DNA of 61,784 nt from Halanaerobium saccharolyticum (GCF_003259895.1 NZ_QLME01000019.1:1-61784); one strand, 5' to 3'. Positions 18,459 to 28,075 are shown, counted from the first letter of the stretch. Notes: generated from the letters alone by a model not told the origin. Numbers and translations are program-made.

Positions 18459-19964
18459 ATGGGAGCCAGAGTTTTACTAATAAATGAAAATGATAATATA
18501 GTGATAGCAGTTGAAGAAATAAACGCAGGAGATGTAATTGAGGTTAGAGGAGAAAAAATAAAGGTATTAAGCAATATTCCTGTAGGTCATAAGGTGGCTT
18601 TAAAAGATTTTGATGCTGGTGATAAGGTGATTCGTTATGGTTTTCCAATCGGTAAAGCCAGTGAAGAAATTCAAAAAGGTGAGTGGGTCCATTCTCATAA
18701 TTTAAAAACAGCACTGGAAGGAAAACTGGATTATGATTATCAGCCTGATCTACCTGAGGAAGATGAACCAGATAAGATGCCTACTTTTATGGGATATAGA
18801 CGTGAAAACGGTAAAGTTGGGATTCGAAATGATATCTGGATCATCAACACAGTCGGTTGTATCAATAAAGTAGTAGAAAAAACGGCATTAAGATCTGAGA
18901 TGAAATATGAAGAGTTAATTGAAAATGAAGTTATTGACAGTATTCATGCTTTTCCCCATCCTTATGGATGTTCCCAGCTTGGTGATGACTTAGAGATGAC
19001 TCAAAAGGCACTGGCCGGTCTGGTTAATCATCCCAATGCAGCTGCAGTAATGGTTGTTGGTCTGGGTTGTGAGAATAATTTAATTGAAGATTTTAAAGAA
19101 TATATTGGAGATTATAATCCGGATAGGGTTAAGTTTATTAATCTGCAGGATGTACAGGATGATCAAAAGGCAGCAGATAAAATTTTAGATAATCTGGTTG
19201 ATTATGCTAAAGGATTTGAGCAGGAAGAAATTCCGGTTTCAGAACTTAAAATTGGCTTAAAATGTGGTGGTTCTGATGGATTTTCTGGAGTAACTGCCAA
19301 CCCTTTACTGGGTAGAATTTCTGATAAACTTGCCGGTTATGGTGGAACAAGTATTTTAACTGAAGTACCAGAGATGTTTGGTGCCGAAACTATTTTAATG
19401 AATAGAGCCAGGGATGAAGAGACTTTTGAAAAAGTAGTTGAGCTAGTCAACGGATTTAAGGATTATTTCCTCTCTCATGATCAGGAAATTTACGAAAACC
19501 CATCTCCCGGAAATAAAGAGGGTGGAATAACTACTCTGGAAGAAAAGTCTTTAGGCTGCACCCAAAAAGGTGGTACAGGAATTGTAAATGATGTGTTTTT
19601 CTATGGTGACCAGGTTACAGGTAGTGGTTTAAATCTACTTGAGAGCCCGGGGAATGATTTAGTAGCAACTACTGCTTTATCATTATCTGGAGCCCATATG
19701 GTGTTATTTACTACCGGTAGAGGAACACCCTTTGGTGGTCCAGTGCCAACAGTTAAGGTTTCTACTAATAATCGTTTGTATAATCAGAAGCGTAACTGGA
19801 TTGATTTTAATGCAGGAGAATTGCTTGAAGGTCGAAAAATGGACTCTCTGGCAGAAGAATTTTTTGAATATCTGCTTGATCTTGCTTCTAAGAAAACTAA
19901 AACCAAAAATGAAATTAATGATTATCGAGAAATAGCAATTTTTAAAGATGGAGTTACATTATAA
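18459..19964 (+). CDS. uxaA: Altronate dehydratase
   Basis: Dehydrates D-altronate to 2-keto-3-deoxy-D-gluconate. 501 residues, the full-length type, with an N-terminal SAF domain (residues about 1-85) and a C-terminal UxaA catalytic domain. Family landmarks are GYRRENGKVGIRN, HPYGCSQLGDD, GLGCENN, KCGGSDGFSG and LGCTQKGGTG, which contain the Cys residues expected for iron binding. The ATG has an AGGAGG SD. Its product requires KDG kinase and KDPG aldolase, neither of which is in the window. A hairpin follows at 19993. Confidence 0.94.
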   Translation: MGARVLLINENDNIVIAVEEINAGDVIEVRGEKIKVLSNIPVGHKVALKDFDAGDKVIRYGFPIGKASEEIQKGEWVHSHNLKTALEGKLDYDYQPDLPEEDEPDKMPTFMGYRRENGKVGIRNDIWIINTVGCINKVVEKTALRSEMKYEELIENEVIDSIHAFPHPYGCSQLGDDLEMTQKALAGLVNHPNAAAVMVVGLGCENNLIEDFKEYIGDYNPDRVKFINLQDVQDDQKAADKILDNLVDYAKGFEQEEIPVSELKIGLKCGGSDGFSGVTANPLLGRISDKLAGYGGTSILTEVPEMFGAETILMNRARDEETFEKVVELVNGFKDYFLSHDQEIYENPSPGNKEGGITTLEEKSLGCTQKGGTGIVNDVFFYGDQVTGSGLNLLESPGNDLVATTALSLSGAHMVLFTTGRGTPFGGPVPTVKVSTNNRLYNQKRNWIDFNAGELLEGRKMDSLAEEFFEYLLDLASKKTKTKNEINDYREIAIFKDGVTL

Positions 19965-19992
19965 TTATTTTTAATATCCAGGTTTTAAATTC

Positions 19993-20039
19993 AAGCTTCT
20001 CTGTGCAAAAATTAAATATAATTTAGGCTGGGGAAGCTT
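19993..20039 (+). terminator. Probable terminator after uxaA
   Basis: AAGCTTCTC / GGGGAAGCTT pairing (about 10 bp with G-U) around a long loop, followed by a weak T-rich stretch. It ends the uxaB-uxaE-uxaC-uxaA block just before a new operator. Confidence 0.45.
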
Positions 20040-20075
20040 TAACTATGTTTTTATTAATATTTACATTTGAGTTAT

Positions 20076-20091
20076 CGGAAATTGTTTTCCA
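20076..20091. promoter_or_regulatory. LacI-type operator O3
   Basis: CGGAAATTGTTTTCCA, 15 of 16 positions identical to O1 at 7338. It lies 26 nt before the preferred start of the downstream gene. Confidence 0.6.
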
Positions 20092-20117
20092 TAAAATCAA
20101 AAAAAGAGGTGTTAGCT

Positions 20118-21104
20118 GTGAAAATAGTTTTAATTGGTTCTACCGGTCATACTAATTATGTTGTAAACGGACTTAAAGATAATTATGAAGATCAGATTGT
20201 GGGAATTGCTCCTGGATCTGAAGGGGAAAGTGTAGACTCTTTATATCAAAAATTAGCAAAAGATTATGATCTAAAAAAGTATAATGATTATCAGAAAATG
20301 CTGGATGAATTAAAACCAGATGTAGCTGCAGTTGCCTGTCATTTTGGTGACCATGCTAAAGCTGCCGTAGAAGTTTTAAATAGAAATATTGATCTATTTG
20401 TAGAAAAACCAATTGCAACCACTCTTTCGGAACTGGCTGAAGTTAAATCTGCCTACGAAAAAAGTGAGTCTAAACTTGCTTCTATGTTTGGAATCCGCTA
20501 TAAGCCCTGGTTTTTAACAGCTTATAAATATATAAAAGAAGGAGCAATCGGGGAAGTAAGATTGATGAATGCTCAAAAATCATATCGTCTAGGACAGCGA
20601 GCTGAGTTTTATAAAAAAAGAGAAACATACGGAGGAACTATTCCCTGGGTTGGAAGTCATGCAATTGACTGGATGCAGTGGCTGAGCGGCAAAGATTTTA
20701 AATCAGTTTATGCCTCTCATTCAACTAAGGCCAATCGGAATCACGGTGAACTTGAAGTTTCAGCACTCTGTCACTTTAATTTTGAAGATGAGGTTTCTGG
20801 ATCAGTCAATATTGATTATCTCAGACCACAGAATGCTACCAGCCATGATGATGATCGGATCAGAATAGCCGGAGATAAAGGAGTTATTGAAGTTTTAAAA
20901 GAAAAGGTATATTTAATCAATGATCAGATTGAAGGAAGCAGAGAACTTCCACTGGTCGGAAACAAAGAAATATTTGCTGACTTTTTAGACTGGGTCAAAG
21001 GTCAGGGAGAATGCATGATCAGTGCCGCAGAATCTTTTAGAGTATCTGAGGCTGCTCTGCAGGCCAGAGAATCTGCAGATCAGAAAAAATTGATTAAGTT
21101 TTAA
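20118..21104 (+). CDS. Gfo/Idh/MocA family oxidoreductase
   Basis: Second Gfo/Idh/MocA dehydrogenase, 328 residues, cytoplasmic. The Rossmann start KIVLIGSTGHTNYVV is followed by the EKPIATT motif near residue 112 and a GGTIPWVGSHAIDWMQW segment with the typical catalytic His region. A TTG at 20067 would add 17 residues but would place operator O3 inside the gene. The GTG at 20118 follows an AGAGGTG SD and gives the normal N-terminus, so I use it. It heads a block with GH28, an esterase-like hydrolase, a MATE-like protein and a flavoprotein. Substrate unknown; a uronide or its keto derivative is plausible from context. Confidence 0.85.
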   Translation: MKIVLIGSTGHTNYVVNGLKDNYEDQIVGIAPGSEGESVDSLYQKLAKDYDLKKYNDYQKMLDELKPDVAAVACHFGDHAKAAVEVLNRNIDLFVEKPIATTLSELAEVKSAYEKSESKLASMFGIRYKPWFLTAYKYIKEGAIGEVRLMNAQKSYRLGQRAEFYKKRETYGGTIPWVGSHAIDWMQWLSGKDFKSVYASHSTKANRNHGELEVSALCHFNFEDEVSGSVNIDYLRPQNATSHDDDRIRIAGDKGVIEVLKEKVYLINDQIEGSRELPLVGNKEIFADFLDWVKGQGECMISAAESFRVSEAALQARESADQKKLIKF

Positions 21105-21190
21105 ATTATATATCTTTAAATCTATATAGTTTTAAATTGATTTATCTTATGTAGTTTTAATAAATTATTATTTTCAAACTGGAGGTAGCG

Positions 21191-22516
21191 ATGTTAAAAA
21201 ATAATTTTGAAATAGAAGTCAGAAAACCGGAATTTCCTGATCGAGAATTTAATATCAAAGAATTTGGTGGAGTAGCAGAGGGGAAATTTGATAATACTGA
21301 AGTTTTTGCTGAAGCAATATCCAGCTGTCATCAGGCAGGTGGAGGAACTATTATTGTTCCCGAAGGAAAGTGGTTTACAGGACCAATTCATTTTAAAAGT
21401 AATGTTCATTTAAAATTAGAAGCAGGAGCAGTTATCTCCTTTAGTGATAATTTTGAAGACTATCTTCCGGTTGTATTTACCCGCTGGGAAGGAAATGAAT
21501 GCTATAATTATTCTCCTTTAATTTATGCAGCAAACTGTGAAAACATTGCAATTACAGGTCAGGGTAAACTGGTAGGTAATGGTGCCAGATGGTGGCCCTG
21601 GAAGCAGACTCAGCATGCTGCTGCCAGAGAATTATATGATGCAGAATATAACGGGATTCCAGTTGAAGATAGAATTTTTGGTAGAGAAGAAGGATTAAGG
21701 CCCCAGTTTATTCAGCCTATTAATTCTAAAAATATTTTAATTGAAGGAATTACAATTGTTGATGGGCCAATGTGGACTATCCATCCTGTTTATTGTGAGA
21801 ATACAATAATTAGAGATTTAAAAATTATCACAGATGGACCAAATACAGATGGCATAAATCCAGATTCCTGCAAAAATATGCTAATTGAAGACTGTGATTT
21901 TGAAACTGGTGATGACTGTATAGCAATAAAATCCGGTATCAATGAAGACGGCAGGCGAGTTAACAGACCGACTGAAAACTTACTGATTCGTAACTGTAAG
22001 GCAAAAGAAGGTCATGGGGGAGTTGTAATTGGCAGTGAAATGTCCGGAGGAGTTAAAAATGTGCATGTCCATGACTGTGTTTTCAATGGAGGTGAAAGAG
22101 GAGTCCGTCTAAAATCAATGCGCGGCCGTGGTGGCTGTGTAGAAAATCTTCTCTTTGAAAATATTGAAATTAATAATCTCCGTGATCAGGGCATAATTTT
22201 AAACATGTATTATGATGCAACAACTGTTGAACCCCGCAGTGAAATGCCGCCTTTGTTTAGAAATATTACTGTCCGCAATATTACAGGAACAAATATCAAT
22301 CAACCGATTGTCCTGCGAGGACTGCCGGAAAATAAAATGAAGGATATAACTTTAGAAAATATTGACTTGAGTGGTACAGAGGGTCTAACTGCCAGTAATC
22401 TGGATGGTTTGTACTTAAAAGATATTAAGCTTAAAGTAAAAGCTGAGGCACAGTTTGAATTTAAAAATGTTACTGATTTAAATATAGAAAACAGCAGCTG
22501 TCAGGAAAATAAATAG
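21191..22516 (+). CDS. Glycoside hydrolase family 28 (polygalacturonase-like), cytoplasmic
   Basis: 441-residue parallel beta-helix enzyme hydrolysing alpha-1,4-galacturonosyl bonds. All four GH28 signatures are present: N218-T-D220-G, G240-D241-D242, G274-H275-G276 and R306-L-K308; the Asp residues are the catalytic acid/base set. No signal peptide is present, so it should act on imported oligomers, most likely as an exo-acting galacturonidase or on rhamnogalacturonan oligomers. The ATG has a GGAGG SD. It is followed 46 nt later by an esterase-like hydrolase, consistent with coordinated de-esterification and hydrolysis. Two further GH28 domains lie at 28189 and 38503. Confidence 0.92.
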   Translation: MLKNNFEIEVRKPEFPDREFNIKEFGGVAEGKFDNTEVFAEAISSCHQAGGGTIIVPEGKWFTGPIHFKSNVHLKLEAGAVISFSDNFEDYLPVVFTRWEGNECYNYSPLIYAANCENIAITGQGKLVGNGARWWPWKQTQHAAARELYDAEYNGIPVEDRIFGREEGLRPQFIQPINSKNILIEGITIVDGPMWTIHPVYCENTIIRDLKIITDGPNTDGINPDSCKNMLIEDCDFETGDDCIAIKSGINEDGRRVNRPTENLLIRNCKAKEGHGGVVIGSEMSGGVKNVHVHDCVFNGGERGVRLKSMRGRGGCVENLLFENIEINNLRDQGIILNMYYDATTVEPRSEMPPLFRNITVRNITGTNINQPIVLRGLPENKMKDITLENIDLSGTEGLTASNLDGLYLKDIKLKVKAEAQFEFKNVTDLNIENSSCQENK

Positions 22517-22562
22517 TTTGTTATTAAAAAGAGATTAAACATAAAATTATGAGGTGTAAATA

Positions 22563-23627
22563 ATGGCAGGAAATAAAATGGATTTTTCTCCAGATTCCTA
22601 TTTAGCAAAACTATATCAAAATAATCAGCCTGAACTGCAATTTGATGCTGAAAATAGAGCCGGGTGGAAGAAGTGGCGTCAGAAGTTGAAAGCAAAAATC
22701 GCTGATTTGATCGGTGGACCTCTAGAGAAAACTCAAATTACTGAACTGGTAGTTATAGAAAAGAGAGAATTTGAAACTTACAGTAGAGTCAAAATTGCCT
22801 ATCAGGTTAAGGACTATCTTAAGATTCCTGCCTATTTATTAATTCCTGACAGGGATCAAGATAAGTATCCGGCAGTGATAATTGCTCACGGCCATGGAAA
22901 TGGAAATCGAGAAACTCTGGGATTAAATGGAGCTGGAGAAAAGTTAGAAGAAGCTACCTGTCACAATAATCTGGCTCTGGATTTTGTGGAAGCCGGTTAT
23001 ATTGTGCTTGTTCCGGAGCTAATTGGTTTTGGTGAGCGCAGATTGAAAGAAGATTATCAGGAGGATCCAGCTTTAAAAGAAGATCCAACTGCAAATTCCT
23101 GTTATCGAATCAACAGCCAGCTCATGTTATACGGGCAGAGTATTCTCAGACTCAGGCTCTGGGATATTATCTCTGCTCTTAAAGTTTTAGAAAACAGGGA
23201 AGATGTGATAAGAGAGCAAATTAGCTGTCTTGGATTTTCGGGCGGAGCACCGGTTGCGATTTTAGCCTCGTTATTTTCTGAAGGGATAAAAGCAGCTGTA
23301 ATCAGTGGTTATACTTCCTATTATCAGGACAGTATCATGGACAGACGTCACTGTTTAGATAACTATTTGCCCGGGATTTTAAATACTGCTGAATTACCGA
23401 CAATTATATCTTCTATTGCTCCTAAACCACTTTTAATTCAGGCTGCAGAAAATGATCATCTTTTTCCAGTTGATTCTGCCCAGAAAGCATATCGGGAAAT
23501 AGAAAAAGTTTATAAATTTTTAAATGTTGAAGATCGAATTAGAATGGATATTATAGAAAATGCAGAGCATTCAGTTTCGGCTGCAGCTGCTATAAAATTC
23601 TTAAATAATTTAGACGAAATTAGATAG
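22563..23627 (+). CDS. Alpha/beta hydrolase, acetyl-esterase/dienelactone-hydrolase-like
   Basis: 354-residue cytoplasmic serine hydrolase. The oxyanion region HGHGNG lies near residue 105, the nucleophile elbow is G-F-S226-G-G, and likely triad Asp (NDHLFPVD, about residue 303) and His (ENAEHS, about 337) follow. The AENDHLFP-type end is typical of dienelactone-hydrolase and acetyl xylan esterase relatives. Its position between GH28 and transport genes suggests removal of acetyl or other ester groups from pectic oligomers, but the acyl group cannot be deduced. No signal peptide. Confidence 0.75.
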   Translation: MAGNKMDFSPDSYLAKLYQNNQPELQFDAENRAGWKKWRQKLKAKIADLIGGPLEKTQITELVVIEKREFETYSRVKIAYQVKDYLKIPAYLLIPDRDQDKYPAVIIAHGHGNGNRETLGLNGAGEKLEEATCHNNLALDFVEAGYIVLVPELIGFGERRLKEDYQEDPALKEDPTANSCYRINSQLMLYGQSILRLRLWDIISALKVLENREDVIREQISCLGFSGGAPVAILASLFSEGIKAAVISGYTSYYQDSIMDRRHCLDNYLPGILNTAELPTIISSIAPKPLLIQAAENDHLFPVDSAQKAYREIEKVYKFLNVEDRIRMDIIENAEHSVSAAAAIKFLNNLDEIR

Positions 23628-23664
23628 TCAAGCTAACTAATCTTAATATAGCAAGGAGAATTTG

Positions 23665-25026
23665 ATGTCGAAGAATATAAAAAATAGAATTGAAGCAATA
23701 AAATATCCGCAATTACTTAAGTTTTTTCTACCACTGGCAGTAATGCCGATTATTATAGGAATCTCACATAATGCAATTAATGCCAGTCTGGCCAGATTAC
23801 CTTTTCCGGAAATCACCCTGGCAGTTTATGCAGTAGCGAAGAGTATAACCAATATTATTAAATCTCCTATACATATGTCAAGACAGACAGTAACCTCCCT
23901 GGTTGATGATCACAGCAGTTTTAAATTTGTCAGCCGTTTTATTTTTGGGCTGGGTGTTTTATATTTTTTGATGATTGCCTCTCTAGGTTATACGCCCCTG
24001 GGAGAATTTGTATTTAAAAAGATTATCGGCTTAAAGGATCCCCAGGAGATTAAATTTGCCTATCAGGCTTTGAGCATCATGGCTTTTATTCCCCTTGTAG
24101 AGTCAATAAGGAATATAATGCAGGGGCTGGCTATCAGTCTCAAAAAGACTAATTTAATTACTCCGGGAGTGGTAGTGAGGATTATTAGTATTTCGTTAAT
24201 TCTGCTCTGGGTAACTATAAATCAGGCAGTCGCCGGTGTAACAGCAGCCAGTGGTGTCTGGTTGATTGGAATTACAATTGAAATGATTTTTATTACTTTT
24301 GCTTTACGTTATACTTTTGGCAGTTTTAGTGGAGTTATCGATAGTTTACCTGATAATGTAAGTAAAAAGGTTAATCTTAAAAGTATAACTAAATTTTTTA
24401 TACCAATTGCAATTATGGCATTTCTGGCCCGTTTTGTTCAGCCGGTAGTCCAGAGTGGAATTGTGCGCAGCAGTATCGGTACTCATGATCTGGCAGCTTA
24501 TGGTGTCAGCTGGACACTGGTAATGATTTTTGTGGGTCCTTTAGATCAACTGCATCAGTGTTCTCTGGTTTATGCTCGGGAATTAAATCATAATAACTGG
24601 CAGAAAATACTGAAGTTTTCGCTGGCAGCAGGAGCAATTGTCAGTTCAATTCTGGCTGTTCTGGCTTTTACTAAAGTTGGAGATTTTGTTTTGATCAGAT
24701 TAATTTCTGTTTCACCTGCAATTGCTGCCATAGTTAAAAAGGTGATTTTTGCCTTTATCTTATTTCCAATCATTAGGGCCTTTAGAGAGACCTTCTGGGG
24801 AGTAATGATGCAGCGGCAGACAACTAATATTATTGCAGCTGCTAAAATAGTCGGGCTGGTATTTGTGGTCCTAGTCTTTTTAATATTAGCTATAACTATA
24901 GAAATTAATGCTGCAATAATTGCAGCTATAGCTCTAACAGCTGGAGAAGCAGCAGATGCATTAACAATTAGCTTTTTTATTATTAAAAACAAAATTTTAG
25001 AAAAAATATATGCAGACAATAATTAA
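23665..25026 (+). CDS. MATE-like multidrug/oligosaccharide-flippase superfamily membrane protein
   Basis: 453-residue polytopic membrane protein with about 12 hydrophobic segments arranged as two similar halves, resembling MATE (MOP superfamily) antiporters. It is divergent: I recognise the fold-level pattern rather than a clear subfamily. The ATG at 23665 follows AAGGAG; a TTG three bases earlier is less well spaced. It is embedded between an esterase and a flavoprotein in a catabolic operon, where an importer, or an exporter of a pathway by-product, would make more sense than a drug pump. Direction and substrate are unknown. Confidence 0.65.
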   Translation: MSKNIKNRIEAIKYPQLLKFFLPLAVMPIIIGISHNAINASLARLPFPEITLAVYAVAKSITNIIKSPIHMSRQTVTSLVDDHSSFKFVSRFIFGLGVLYFLMIASLGYTPLGEFVFKKIIGLKDPQEIKFAYQALSIMAFIPLVESIRNIMQGLAISLKKTNLITPGVVVRIISISLILLWVTINQAVAGVTAASGVWLIGITIEMIFITFALRYTFGSFSGVIDSLPDNVSKKVNLKSITKFFIPIAIMAFLARFVQPVVQSGIVRSSIGTHDLAAYGVSWTLVMIFVGPLDQLHQCSLVYARELNHNNWQKILKFSLAAGAIVSSILAVLAFTKVGDFVLIRLISVSPAIAAIVKKVIFAFILFPIIRAFRETFWGVMMQRQTTNIIAAAKIVGLVFVVLVFLILAITIEINAAIIAAIALTAGEAADALTISFFIIKNKILEKIYADNN

Positions 25027-25076
25027 AGTAATGACTTATAATAAAGGTACATTGTTAATTTTTGAAGGAGGATATA

Positions 25077-27074
25077 ATGAAAAAAGATCAGCTTCAAATT
25101 AATGAACAAAATATCGATGTTTATTCTTTAAATACAGTAGTTGTTGGTTCTGGGGCTGCGGGTTTTAATGCCGCTGATCGACTTTATAATTTTGGACAAA
25201 AAGATATAGCAATTGTCACAGAGGGCATTAAGATGGGAACTTCCCGCAATACAGGTTCAGATAAACAGACCTATTATAAATTAACTTTAGGTGGCAAAGA
25301 TCAGGACTCAGTATTTGAAATGGCAGAAACCTTATTTGTCGGTGGCAGTATGGACGGAGATATTGCTCTGGTAGAAGCGGCATTATCGTCTCGTTCTTTT
25401 TACCATCTGGTGGATATTGGTGTGCCTTTTCCTCATAACCGCTTTGGAGAGTATGTGGGTTATAAAACTGATCATGATCCACGCAAAAGAGCAACATCTG
25501 CTGGACCTCTTACTTCTCGCTATATGACAGAAAAACTGGAAAAAGAAGTTAAAAATAAGGAGATTGAAATCTTTGATAACTATCAGGTAATAGCGGTTTT
25601 AACAGATCAGGAGCAGGAAAATGCAGTTGGTCTTTTAACCCTTAATAAAAATCAGCTGGACAATGGTGCCAGACGTTATACAATTTTTAATGCGACTAAT
25701 ATAGTTTATGCAACCGGGGGACCTGCCGGCCTGTATGATACTTCTGTTTATCCAGGCAGTCAGACTGGCGCTTCCGGACTTGCTTTTGAGGCAGGAGTTA
25801 AGGGAAAAAATTTAACTGAGTGGCAGTACGGAATTGCCTCGATTAAATTTCGCTGGAATCTATCTGGAACCTATCAGCAGGTTTTACCTACCTATATTTC
25901 TACCGACCAGGATGGAAATGATAAGAAAGAATTTTTAAAAGAATATTTTGCTGAGCCCGGAAAAATGCTGGATGCAGTTTTTCTTAAAGGCTATCAGTGG
26001 CCCTTTGATCCCCGAAAAGTTAAAGATTTTGGTTCTTCGTTAATTGATATTTTAGTTTATAATGAAACCGTAGTTAAAGGAAGAAGAGTCTGGCTGGACT
26101 ACGGCCATAATCCTCAATTCGCATCAGAGAATGGTAAATTAGATTTTTCTCTTCTGGGGGAAGAAGCCGAAGAGTATCTTAAAAATTCTGAGGCTTTATT
26201 TGGGACTCCAATCGAAAGATTAAAAAAGATGAATCAGCCGGCAATTGATTTATATGCTGACAATGGTATAGACTTAGCCAATGAAATGCTGGAAATTGCA
26301 GTCTGTGCTCAGCATAACAATGGAGGTTTAGAAGGTAATATCTGGTGGGAAAGTAATCTATCTCATTTCTTCCCGGTAGGAGAGGTAAATGGAAGTCATG
26401 GAGTTTATCGACCAGGTGGAACTGCCCTAAATTCTGGCCAGGTGGGAAGTACCAGAGCTGCGCAGTTTATAGCAGCTCGATATCAGGAAAGCCCGGCTGA
26501 GTTAGAAGAGTTTAAAGCTATAACTGAACTGCAGATTAAAAAGAAACTAGATCTTGGTGAAAGACTTTTACAATCAATAAAATCTAGCGATGATACTAAT
26601 GTAATTGAAATTAGAAAGAATCTGGGAGAGAGAATGAGCAGAGCTGGTGCCCATATTCGCAACTTAAGTGCTATAGAAACTGCTCTAAAAGAAGCAGAAA
26701 GCCAACTGGAAAATCTGGGTGAGATTAGCAATCTAAACTCAAGCAGAGATTTAAGTCTGGCTTTTCAGAATTATGATTTACTCATAGCCCAGTTTGTCTA
26801 TTTAACCGCCTTTAAAGATTATATTGAACTGGGAGGTAAAAGTCGGGGTTCTTATCTTGTTCAGGATGAAGATGGAGAACTTCCTTTAGAAAGTTTAGAC
26901 GATAATTTTAGATTTAGTTTAGAAGATAGCAATTTAAGCAAAAAAATACAGCGCATTAAATATAAAGAAGATCATTTTGAATTCAGCTGGCAGGATGTAA
27001 AGCCAATTCCTGAGGACAATAACTGGTTTGAAACTGTCTGGAATAAATATCTTAATGATCAAGTGATAAAATAA
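25077..27074 (+). CDS. FAD-dependent oxidoreductase, succinate dehydrogenase/fumarate reductase flavoprotein-like
   Basis: 665-residue soluble flavoprotein. The dinucleotide-binding motif G24-S-G-A-A-G29 follows VVV. The C-terminal FAD-binding signature FFPVGEVNGSHGVYR...GGTALNSGQVGSTRAA is characteristic of the SdhA/FrdA/L-aspartate oxidase superfamily. No iron-sulfur or membrane partner subunit is encoded nearby and there is no signal peptide, so it is not a respiratory complex in the usual sense. The ATG at 25077 sits behind AAGGAGG. Co-transcription with GH28 and a Gfo/Idh/MocA enzyme points to oxidation or reduction of a sugar-derived intermediate; the substrate is unknown. Confidence 0.82.
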   Translation: MKKDQLQINEQNIDVYSLNTVVVGSGAAGFNAADRLYNFGQKDIAIVTEGIKMGTSRNTGSDKQTYYKLTLGGKDQDSVFEMAETLFVGGSMDGDIALVEAALSSRSFYHLVDIGVPFPHNRFGEYVGYKTDHDPRKRATSAGPLTSRYMTEKLEKEVKNKEIEIFDNYQVIAVLTDQEQENAVGLLTLNKNQLDNGARRYTIFNATNIVYATGGPAGLYDTSVYPGSQTGASGLAFEAGVKGKNLTEWQYGIASIKFRWNLSGTYQQVLPTYISTDQDGNDKKEFLKEYFAEPGKMLDAVFLKGYQWPFDPRKVKDFGSSLIDILVYNETVVKGRRVWLDYGHNPQFASENGKLDFSLLGEEAEEYLKNSEALFGTPIERLKKMNQPAIDLYADNGIDLANEMLEIAVCAQHNNGGLEGNIWWESNLSHFFPVGEVNGSHGVYRPGGTALNSGQVGSTRAAQFIAARYQESPAELEEFKAITELQIKKKLDLGERLLQSIKSSDDTNVIEIRKNLGERMSRAGAHIRNLSAIETALKEAESQLENLGEISNLNSSRDLSLAFQNYDLLIAQFVYLTAFKDYIELGGKSRGSYLVQDEDGELPLESLDDNFRFSLEDSNLSKKIQRIKYKEDHFEFSWQDVKPIPEDNNWFETVWNKYLNDQVIK

Positions 27075-27157
27075 ATTGACTAAAAAGATAATTGTAAATC
27101 ATTCGAGATCAATGATAAAATAATCACAAATAATTCTGTTTTATGGAGGAGATAAAC

Positions 27158-27994
27158 ATGGTCTGTAAGGCTGAAAAACTGACAGGAGAATTGAGCTTCG
27201 AAAACATGAGCAGACTCAATGATAATGGAATGTCATCAGTTCATTATCATAATGCTTATGAGATTTATTATCTGCAGGATGGTAATCGTGGTTATGATAT
27301 TAAAGATAAAACTTTTAGAGTCAAAAAAGGCAATTTAATTTTAATTGATAAATTCAAACAGCATAAGACATTTAATGATGGTAATAATTCTTTTAATAGA
27401 ATGCTGGTTAAATTTAAAGATACTTCTCTAGGTAGTTTTAATCAGGAAGATTATGATCTGCTAGCATCATTTAATAAGGGGATTAACATTATTCAATTTG
27501 ATGCTAGAGATAGAATTATAATTGAAAATATATTTGCCAGAATGGAAGCAGAAAAAAGAAAAAATAAACCTGGTCAGAAACTATACTTAAAAACACTTTT
27601 GATTGAATTGCTGATTTACATTAACCGATATGTTGAAGGTAAACATACTGATCAGAAAGAAAGAAATTATCATATTAAAATTGTAGAAATCATGAATTAT
27701 ATTGATCAAAATTATTATAAAGAATTAACCCTGAGTAAACTAGCTGATAAATTTTCTTACAGCAGCAGTTATTTAAGCTCATTATTTAAAGAAAAAAGTG
27801 ATTATACAATAACTGAGTACATAAATAATACTCGAATTAAGGAAGCCCAGAACTTATTATTAAATGAAAAAGACAATATTACTAAAATTTCAGAAAAAGT
27901 TGGGTATAATAATCTTGTTCATTTTGGCCGCAACTTTAAAAAGATCACTGGTTTAACTCCCAGTGAATATAGAAAATGTTATAAAAATAATTAG
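27158..27994 (+). CDS. AraC-family transcriptional regulator with cupin sensor domain
   Basis: 278-residue regulator. An N-terminal cupin-like ligand domain contains the HYHNAYEIYYLQDG-type metal/sugar-binding strand (residues about 26-40). The C-terminal double helix-turn-helix starts near YIDQNYYKELTLSKLADKFS and ends with the signature HFGRNFKKITGLTPSEYRK. The ATG at 27158 has GGAGGAG at 27145-27151; an upstream in-frame ATG at 27143 overlaps that SD and is rejected. It closes the flavoprotein operon and is followed by a strong terminator, so it probably regulates the flanking pectin genes in response to a sugar. Confidence 0.9.
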   Translation: MVCKAEKLTGELSFENMSRLNDNGMSSVHYHNAYEIYYLQDGNRGYDIKDKTFRVKKGNLILIDKFKQHKTFNDGNNSFNRMLVKFKDTSLGSFNQEDYDLLASFNKGINIIQFDARDRIIIENIFARMEAEKRKNKPGQKLYLKTLLIELLIYINRYVEGKHTDQKERNYHIKIVEIMNYIDQNYYKELTLSKLADKFSYSSSYLSSLFKEKSDYTITEYINNTRIKEAQNLLLNEKDNITKISEKVGYNNLVHFGRNFKKITGLTPSEYRKCYKNN

Positions 27995-28040
27995 TTTTTA
28001 ACTAATCGCAACCATAAAATAATACAAATTTATTTTATTT

Positions 28041-28075
28041 AACTACAGTCTATCTATGAGGCTGTAGTTTTTTTA
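28041..28075 (+). terminator. Rho-independent terminator after the AraC regulator
   Basis: AACTACAG / CTGTAGTT stem (8 bp, extendable), followed by a run of T residues. Confidence 0.85.

Noticed and set aside
24588-25019. 143-codon reverse-strand ORF within the MATE-like gene
   Set aside because: Complement of a membrane-protein gene gives artificial hydrophobic ORFs; no SD or family resemblance.
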